64,000 nucleotides of DNA from Cladochytrium replicatum (Eukaryota > Chytridiomycota > Chytridiomycetes > Cladochytriales > Cladochytriaceae), in contig JAHLKD010000074.1 of the NCBI GenBank assembly GCA_025526935.1, forward strand, positions 238,247-302,246, given 5' to 3'. The position numbers and the translations under genes are program-made. Of this stretch, positions 56,861-64,000 are shown piece after piece. Below the pieces are notes generated by a model. It ran no database searches. It was not told the origin of the DNA and worked only from the letters and a program-made list of their open reading frames with translations. Numbering within the stretch: position 1 is the stretch's first letter; each line of letters begins with the position of its first letter.

Positions 56861-59800
56861 GATACTGCTAAGGTGCCAAAAAAACAGGTGAGTAATAAGT
56901 AATGAAAATAGAAAACGTTTAAGATCCACAAATGCTGGGCCAAAGAGGGAGTCTGGAGGAGAAACTTCTAATGGCAGACCCATACAGTGAAGCCAAATCT
57001 TATGGAGACAAAGAAAAACAAGATACCACCGTGCAAGATTCGCTGGGTTGACAATGCGAAGTGGACGAAGGCTATCAATTGCAACATCAAGTGGAAGTTG
57101 TAAAACAGGAACAGGAACAGGAGGTAACAATAGATCAAGACGCAAACATTCTGAAACATGAGATCTAGAGAGAGTGGCAGAGCCACAGCGACAACACTGC
57201 TTGTGGGGGTGATAAAACAAACTCCCAGACAACACTGCAGAAGACTCAAGATTGATGAAATAGGGAAGCATGATGAGCAATTGCCAGCGCATGAGGGTGG
57301 GCAGATGCAAGGGGAGCAAAGCTAGCAGCTATAGAACCATAGGCAGATGAGGCTAAAACAAACGTCCAACACAATACTGCAGTAGCCTCAAGATTGACGA
57401 AATAGGGAAGCATGGAGGAGCAATTGCTAGTGCATGAGGGTGGGCAGATGCAAGGGGAGCAAAGCTAGCAGCTATAGAACCATAAGGCTAATTGGTGAAA
57501 GTGATTTGCGATAACATCAGAAGGTTTGGGAACTACAACATTTGCAGCCGGGAAGAGGAAGTGATTGTTGAAAGGAGCAGGAGAACAACGAAAGTGCTTT
57601 CCCTGGTGAAGAAAGAATGACAACATAGAGTGAACCATATCAGGGGCATCATCATCCAACCAACGTTGAAACATCTGAAACTGCAGATACTGAAGCCGAA
57701 ACTGAAGGTCAGGAAACTTAAAAAACAGCAAAACCCCAGCAATTGAAGTGGTAAATGAAAGGTGAAGAAATCAACACAAACTTTGGTGAATAAAAGTCCG
57801 AACTGGTTTGCAAACAGCAACAGAGGGAAGAATAAAATATAAACCTAATTCAAGCGTAGGCCGAATAAAAGACAAAAACAAATGACGAACCACAGCCAGA
57901 GAATGAGAACCAAACATCCTTGAAAAAGAATGCAAAGCAAAAGAAGCTGCACGCGCTTTGGCAAGTCGATGGGAAATAGTCAATGGAACATGGAGTCCAG
58001 TATCTCCAAAAAAGCAACCCTGATAAGGAAATGAAGGCTTGACAGGCAGAGTTTGACCATGAAGAAGCAAAGGCGAATTAGCAGGAATGGGAATTCTTGT
58101 GAGAATCACAGACTTCAAAGGAGCAAAAGAAAAACCACAAGCTTGGGCAAACTGGTCACAACCAGAGAGAAGAACCTGCATAGCATCCAAAGTAGTGCAA
58201 ACAAGGCCAAATCATCTGCAAATAAAAAAGAATTATATAGTGGTTTGGCAGGATGAAAGAGTGTTATAGGTGGGACAAATGGTCGGAGGAGCCCTGGTAG
58301 AGGATCAAGAAAAGTATATAGAGAAGTGGACTGAGAACAGAACTTGACACAAACCTCTAAACAAATCAAAAGCATCAATTTGCAACAACCACTCTGGAAG
58401 AACAAAAATCAAACAGAGACTTCAAAACAAAAACAAATGGCAACAGTACTTCCCTAGAAAGAAGCTCAGCCCAAAGAATTGCACGATTTGTGGTGTCATA
58501 AGCTGCTTGAATATCTAAAAAACCAGCAACCCAAGGAACCTTGGCATTACACGCATGGGAGATGTATGCCTGAAGACAAAAAGCACATTCCATTCCTGAG
58601 CGGTGTGACTGAAATCCCGCTTGGGCAGCATCAAGTGGGCGTTGAGACGTGATAGCAGAATAAAGATGTGGCAACAAAGCTCACTCAAAAATTTTTCAGG
58701 CAACACACGAAAGAGTAATGGGGCGATAATTAGTAATGTCACCAAGTGTACCACGTTGCTTCCAAACTGGGTGTAAAAGCCCAAGATTCCATGAAGTAGG
58801 TGTAAGACTACTGCAAAAAATGGACTGAGAAAGCTGCAAGAACAATGGAGCAAGAATAGCTGAAATTGGGCGATAAAGTTCTCCAGGCAGACGATCATGA
58901 CCCGGGGCAGACTCCAAAGGGCAGTCCCTAATAGCTAGAACAAAAGCTTCAACATCCAATGGCAGCTGAAAATCACACAGAACAATTGAAGGTGAAACCG
59001 GGTCAGCAGCCTGAGCATTGTAGACACTAGCAAAATGATCAGCATATTTGGCTAAAGACTGAGGATCAAAATCTAAACCATTAGCTGAAGTACGAAAGTT
59101 AGCACAGCGCTGACCATGAGACACATGTTTCAGAAGAGAAGGCACTGATGAAGAACTAGGGTCATCAAAAAAATTTTCTTTTGTCTTTCGCCTGTGTGAT
59201 CTTTTGAATGCTTTGTGACTATCACGTTAGTGAGTTCTTAGGAAAGGAAGAAGAGGGTTAGAAGAAATGTTGTGCAAGAGGGAATAATAGTCACGGAATC
59301 CTGAACGAGCCTTACTACGCAACAAAGCAATCTCAGGGGGCAGAGGTTCTACGACGAGGTGTTGGTGGTCCCAATGTCAGAACTGCTGCTGCCTCAACAA
59401 AATCAACTATAATTTGAAATGCGGAATCAATTGCTCCCTGGGCCACTGCACGAGAAAGAGAAGTCCCCACAGGGACCTGAAGTGGTTCCAATACTGCTGT
59501 TAGCGCCTCTGATGTTGGAGGAAGCAGAATCTTAGCAGTTTCTCTGTGCAGCTTACGAAAAACTTCATCCGTTAACAATCGGAGATTCCAAGAAGGTAGA
59601 GGAGGAGGCACAGTGGCCCGAGGATCTGGGCCAGCTAAAGAAAATGAACAGGTCACTGCAAAATGGTCTGAAGGATGGGGAGCCATAGACTGGGGTTGAT
59701 CATGCACTAAATAAGAGGAAGCTGTCACATAAGTAGAAGCAAAAAACAAATCAATAATTGAACTCCCTAAGTGGGAACGAAAAGTTGGGCGTCGAGCTGA

Positions 59801-60328
59801 AGAAGAAGCTGGGACAACCAATGAAAGTTAGTGGGCTGTAAAAAAAGGAAGAAGTGCTCTGGCACGGGCATTAGTTACACGATCACCGGCGCTCTGAGTT
59901 CTAAAATTGAAGTAACCCATCAAAACTACTGGTGTATCCGAATTCGAAACAAATTGAGGAAAATCAGATAATGCACCCAAACAGTCTTCTGCAGTCCAAA
60001 GTGGGGGAAAATAAAATCCACCAATCACGACCTGACGAAACCTAAACCACAAACCAAACCTAGAAGGAATTGATGCATTCAACCTAAATTAATGAGTACT
60101 ACAACGATGAAGGTCATTAAGAAGAGCAACACCAGATCCCAAAGGATCGTCTGGTGGAGCACAAGAATCAAACAACAAATATTCTGAAGAAACACTGTCT
60201 AAAGTTAACTGATGAGTTTTTGTTAAAACTAAAAAATCAAGATGATAAGTAACAAGCGAAGCAAGTAAGTCTGAAAAATCCAGAGGCAAACCTCTACAGT
60301 TGAAGGTTCCAGCACAAAAAGTCCACAT
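56858..60328 (-). pseudogene. LINE family B ORF2 (endonuclease + reverse transcriptase), broken
   Basis: ORF2 starts at ATG 60,328 (CAGTFNCRGLPL) with AP-endonuclease motifs (LTKTH, PVVLMGYFN, SIIDLFF, HPSDHFAVTC), a reverse transcriptase (58,115-58,900: PGHDRLPGELY, ITNYRPITLSCVA, LPFVFVLKSL, FADDLALF) and a C-terminal CCHC motif CCRCGSATLSRSHVSEC (~57,160-57,210). Frame changes at ~60,085, 59,825, 59,150, 58,690, 58,390, 58,190, 57,760 and the tandem duplication at 57,231-57,487 break it. The catalytic FADD is kept. Not functional as read. Confidence 0.85.
57231..57487. repeat. ~143-bp tandem duplication inside LINE family B ORF2
   Basis: The block from CTCAAGATTGAYGAAATAGG to GCAGCTATAGAACCATA occurs twice, about 143 bp apart, with a few substitutions. 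It disrupts ORF2 between the reverse transcriptase and the CCHC motif. Confidence 0.85.
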
Positions 60329-61693
60329 TAATCACAAGATGCAGGTTCAGAAGGCGAAGAACGGGCTAAAGAAACAGTAGCTTCAAAGTCTGCAGCAGGA
60401 AGATTAGAACAAAGATAATGAAAAACTGCAGGATCATGAGTAATTCGCAAGAGGTGAGCAAATCTTTTGTGAACAGCCTTTGCTACAGCAACTTGACGTT
60501 GCTCAAGGGATTGAACAGACCCAGAACGAAACTGCCCAGGGTCAAAAAGATCAACGGGCACCTCATCACCTGGAAAAATGTCCTTGCGGAGCTTGTCACA
60601 GTCAGAAGTACAAATAAACTCAGCAGTGTTACGCCCAATAAAACTAATATGGCGAATGTCACTCGAAAATTGAGGGTTTCCAGAAATTCGATTAATCAGA
60701 GTGCGGAGCTGATTAAGTGGCTGACGACTAATTTCCTTAAACCTCACAGTAGCAAAACCAGCAGCACAATCACGAACAGGCTGAGGAGAATTGGTCAACA
60801 TTGGTGACTAAGCTGGTAATCAATCACCAGTCTGGGCGGGTAGAGATAGGGGGTCCACTCCAGCAACCACTGAACGATAAAGGGCAGGTTGAGCATCAGC
60901 ATCGGCAGCTTCAATACGAACAATAGCATTTGATGCACGAGAGGCAAATTTTGCAGTGCTGAAAGGCCCAGGATTGCGAGCTGCAGGGGCAGGCAGTGGT
61001 TGGCTAGCAGTTGCAACTTGAGCATAGGAAGGCACGGCAGAGACAGCAGCAGGAGGGTTGCTGATAGTTTCAACCAACGGAACAACAGCAATAGTCAATG
61101 CAGCAAAGAAGGCAGCCTCGGTTTCTGGTTCCAACACTGGGAGAAATTGCATTCCACGAGTGAAAGCCATCACTAATGGATGAAATCCAGAAGTTTGAGC
61201 AGGGGCCAGAACATGCAGAGCATCCAAGAATTGGTCACGAGGAGTGGGCAAGGGAGAGGTATCATGATCAGCTGCAGGGGCATTCGTCTCGATCCTGGCA
61301 AGAGAGACAGGTCAGCAAGTTGGAGGTGATTTTGACGCTCGTAGATTCCCTTTGGGGTCAGCATCAGCAATGGTAAGTGACATTTGGACAATATCATTCA
61401 TGTGAACATCAACGACACTTGCAGGGGATCTTCCTCTCATTTGAGCTGGTTATGAAGCGGATGACACTTGGTCACGTGATCGGCGGTCACGTGATTTGCG
61501 AGGAGAATTCACTTCATCGGCACACTGAAAATTTTCTCCAGCAAAGTTGCTGGGCTGAGAGTCAGGAATAATTTCCTGAGGGGCGCGAGGGTGTGATGCA
61601 GAGGGAGCACGGGAGCTAGCACCACCAGAAACGATGAAAATTGTGGGGGGGGGGTGCGGCGGGCAGCGCGGCATGTGGCGCGTCAGGCGGCAT
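60328..61693 (-). pseudogene. LINE family B ORF1, several frame changes
   Basis: The first ATG (61,693) follows the CT repeat by 7 nt; a G-run (9 G at ~61,645) shifts the frame to the one containing APQEIIPDSQPSNFAGENF. Further frames hold VLEPETEAAFFAAL, AKFASRASNAIVRIEAA and, at the end, RFAHLLRITHDPAVFHYL. The stop TAA (60,330-60,328) overlaps the ORF2 ATG by one base (TAATG). No RRM or CCHC box is obvious in ORF1. Confidence 0.75.
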
Positions 61694-61700
61694 TAATTTT

Positions 61701-61728
61701 GTGAGAGAGAGAGAGAGTGAGAGAGTGA

Positions 61729-61825
<97 letters not shown>

Positions 61826-61920
61826 TGAGAGTGAGAGAGCGAGAGAGTGAGAGAGTGAGAGAGAGAGAGTGAGAGAGAGAGAGAGTGAGAGAGTGAGAGA
61901 GTGAGAGTGAGAGAGAGAGA
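61701..61920. repeat. compound (GA)n/(GT)n microsatellite in front of LINE family B ORF1
   Basis: About 220 bp of GA repeat with a (GT)n core at 61,791-61,822 and many GAGT interruptions. Like the tract at 25,117, it joins a LINE tail's poly(A) on one side and an ORF1 start on the other. Confidence 0.95.
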
Positions 61921-62056
61921 GTTTTTTTTTTTTTTTGAACTTCATAATATGTGTTATTGTCCAACCAATACATATCACCTGCGGGTGCAAAATCCAAATA
62001 CAAGTGTAAAAATACACGTAAATTGGCAGGCACATGGGGAGCCGTGCGAGCCGTGG
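61921..62056 (-). mobile_element. 5'-truncated LINE family A tail
   Basis: Minus-strand copy of the family A 3' UTR with a 14-15-base A run at 61,922-61,936. It ends at the GCCGTGCGAGC block near 62,050 and abuts a family B tail. Same structure as 25,231-25,370. Confidence 0.75.
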
Positions 62057-62275
62057 AGTTTTTTTAACAATATTTTTATTTATTTTGCACATACAATGCA
62101 TAACAAAAAACAACACCCAAAGTGCCTTACAAGATGGTCATGGACCAGCACATAGGGAAGCGCGCTCAGCATAAGGAAAAGCAACAAAGCAAAACAGAGA
62201 ATGTAAACTCAAGCCTGTGGCTGCCCGTCAGATACTGCTTAGGTGCCAAAAAAAGAGGCGAGTATTAAAAGACTT
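62057..62275 (-). mobile_element. 5'-truncated LINE family B tail
   Basis: Minus-strand copy of the family B 3' UTR (compare 56,695-56,895), with its A run at 62,059-62,065 and AATAAA-type signal. Only ~200 bp are present. It is inserted between two family A tails. Confidence 0.75.
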
Positions 62276-64000
62276 TTTATTTTTATTTTTAAATCTTCAT
62301 AATATGTATTCATTTCCCAACCAATACATATCACCAGCTGGTGCAAAATCCAAATACAAGTGTAAAAATACACGTAAATTGGCAGCACATGGGGAGCCGT
62401 GCGAGCTGTAGGAAAAGTAAAATGTTTCAAAACACTAAGGCATATCCAAATCAACAAAAGCAGACAAGATAGAATCAGGAGCTGGAGACAAAACTAGGTC
62501 ATAACCAAGACAGTTTGACCAAATGCGGTTAAGTGCACGAAGAACAAGAACCCACTGGGAAAAGGCAGGCGAAGGATAAAAAGGCCGTGGTGAAAGCATA
62601 TCAATTGCAATGTCAAGAGGTAGGCGGGGATCGTCAGGCGGGCCCAGATCAAAACTAGCAGACAAACTAGCACGCAAATGTAGACACACAGAGACATGGG
62701 CACGCGACACTTCAGGGGCATCATGACAGTTCATACAATAAGGTCGGGGGTTTGGAAACAGGCGGCCAAGCCGATGTAGCAGGAACAAACGAAGACATAG
62801 TGTTGGGAGATGTTGGTTTGGGGGTAGCAACAAAGGGTGACGAAGTTTCAAATTGTGGACAGGGGCAAACGAAACTGCAATTGGTCCATTATGCGCAACA
62901 GCTAAAGACTGAAAATGCAACATCAACGGATGAAGTGGGGGCACAACAGGCATAGGAACAATGAGATCATTGTGACAAGCGGAAAAATAAGGAGATGAAC
63001 CATAACCAACTGGATATGACCGATAGAATTGCAGCACAGCAGCTGGTAACAGAGGGCTGGAATCACTAGACCAGCGAGCAAACATACGTGCCTGAAGGTA
63101 CTTCAGCCAGAACTCAAAAGTAGGAATTTGCGCTAACAGCAACAAACCAACACGCGAAGTGGTATGGGCTAGCGAAAACAGACGACACAGTGCATAATAA
63201 CAAAAAACGCTTGAGTACCTGAAGCTGAGCAGTGGAAGGCCGAATAAGTGCTAAACCAAACTCAAGTGAAGGTCTAATAAAAGACAAAAACAACAACCTG
63301 GCAACACGAGGAGCAGACCCACCAAAGTACGAGACATAAGGTGCAAAAAGATACAATGAGGCACGAGCTTTCTCTAAGCGATGATCAATAGTTGCAGCAA
63401 GATCAAACCCTTCAATAGTAAAATAGTGACCAAGGTATCTAATGAAACCTCTACAGGGAGGGCAGAGCCATGAAGCTTCAAGGGGGTGGGTAATACCGTT
63501 GAGAAGATACACAGCACACTTTGAAGGTGAAAACACAAAATGAGAAGCTAAAGCAAAATCTTCACAAATTTTCAATGCACGTTGGGCTTGCTCAGGGGTG
63601 GCAGAAAACAAAGCTATGTCATCAGCAAAAAACAAGGAATTGAAAACAGGAGTGTTATAAGAAAACCTAGCAGATGAGAAGATTCACGACGAAGGAGCTG
63701 TGCTAAAGGATTGATGAAAACTGAGTACAAGAACGGAGACAAACAGAACCTTGAAAAAGACCTCGTGGAAGCGAAAACAAATCAGAAGAACGATTCTCTA
63801 TAACAACCTGAGAAGAACAACGATCAACATACTCATCAAAACAGAGATCAAACGGTTTGGAATTCTGGGAAATTGACGAAGACGTTCCCACAAAAGAGGC
63901 CTATGCACAGTATCATACGCTGCTTTAATATCTATGAAAGTAACACAATAAGGCAGAGGCAGTGCGGGAAGCCCGTCGAAGGGTAGCATCTAATGCAAAA
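62276..64000 (-). mobile_element. LINE family A, 3' half (reverse transcriptase to poly(A))
   Basis: Continues off the right edge. It carries the reverse transcriptase from PYCVTFIDIKAAYDT and LPRGLFQGSV, through FFADDIALFSATPEQA (~63,600) and FSPSKCAVYLLNG, to the C-terminal region with the CCHC motif CMNCHDAPEVSRAHVSVC (~62,695-62,750) and a stop at 62,435. The 3' UTR follows (62,290-62,434), ending A-rich. Frame changes at ~63,790, 63,640 and 63,110 suggest decay. Overlap with 21,533-22,313 shows it is the same family as the 25-kb element. Confidence 0.85.

Overview
The window looks like a gene-dense fungal chromosome segment with transposon-rich flanks. Evidence for a fungus: many short GT-AG introns (about 45-60 nt), a VID27 gene, an OST1 gene, an intracellular GH1 beta-glucosidase, GNA1 (UDP-GlcNAc/chitin precursor synthesis) and MAPEG proteins. 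A Fuzzy-like gene (a cilium-associated protein) together with HEATR6, MEA1, TMEM50 and Gal3ST homologues suggests an early-diverging, zoosporic (chytrid-like) fungus. That placement is inference from gene content; no marker gene for taxonomy is present.

Layout. 0-0.5 kb: LINE debris and a decayed tRNA-Tyr. 1.1-4.1 kb: ZMAT2/SNU23 (splicing) and OST1 (N-glycosylation), both +. 5-10.3 kb: decayed DNA-transposon material including a hAT transposase on the minus strand. 11.5-20.1 kb: MEA1-like (-) head to head with HEATR6 (+), then GH1 beta-glucosidase and a 12-exon Fuzzy homologue (+). 20.5-25.5 kb: LINE retrotransposons, one carrying a solo LTR with a perfect target-site duplication, ending at a tRNA-Tyr gene with intron. 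25.6-30.1 kb: a CBS-domain gene broken by copia-like and hAT fragments. 30.4-34.9 kb: Gal3ST sulfotransferase (-), TMEM50 (-), acyl-CoA-binding protein (+). 35-36.4 kb: weak ankyrin-like exons. 38.9-45.4 kb: VID27 (+), an unrecognised 151-residue protein (-), an F-box-like locus (+), a lysine-rich protein (+). 45.7-47.0 kb: a decayed ankyrin-repeat gene (-). 47.6-49.4 kb: an unrecognised multi-exon gene (-). 49.9-55.5 kb: two tandem MAPEG genes (-), a multi-TM PPxY protein (-), GNA1 (-) and a LIM protein (+). 56-64 kb: nested LINEs of two families, all minus.

Two LINE families occur. Family A (21.5-25.1 and 62.3-64.0 kb) and family B (56.7-61.7 kb) each have an ORF1, an ORF2 with AP-endonuclease, reverse transcriptase and a C-terminal CCHC motif, a CT-repeat just before ORF1, and a poly(A) 3' end. 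None of the copies seen here is intact. Exon models were built by hand from splice signals, reading-frame closure and remembered family sequence patterns; no alignment was run.
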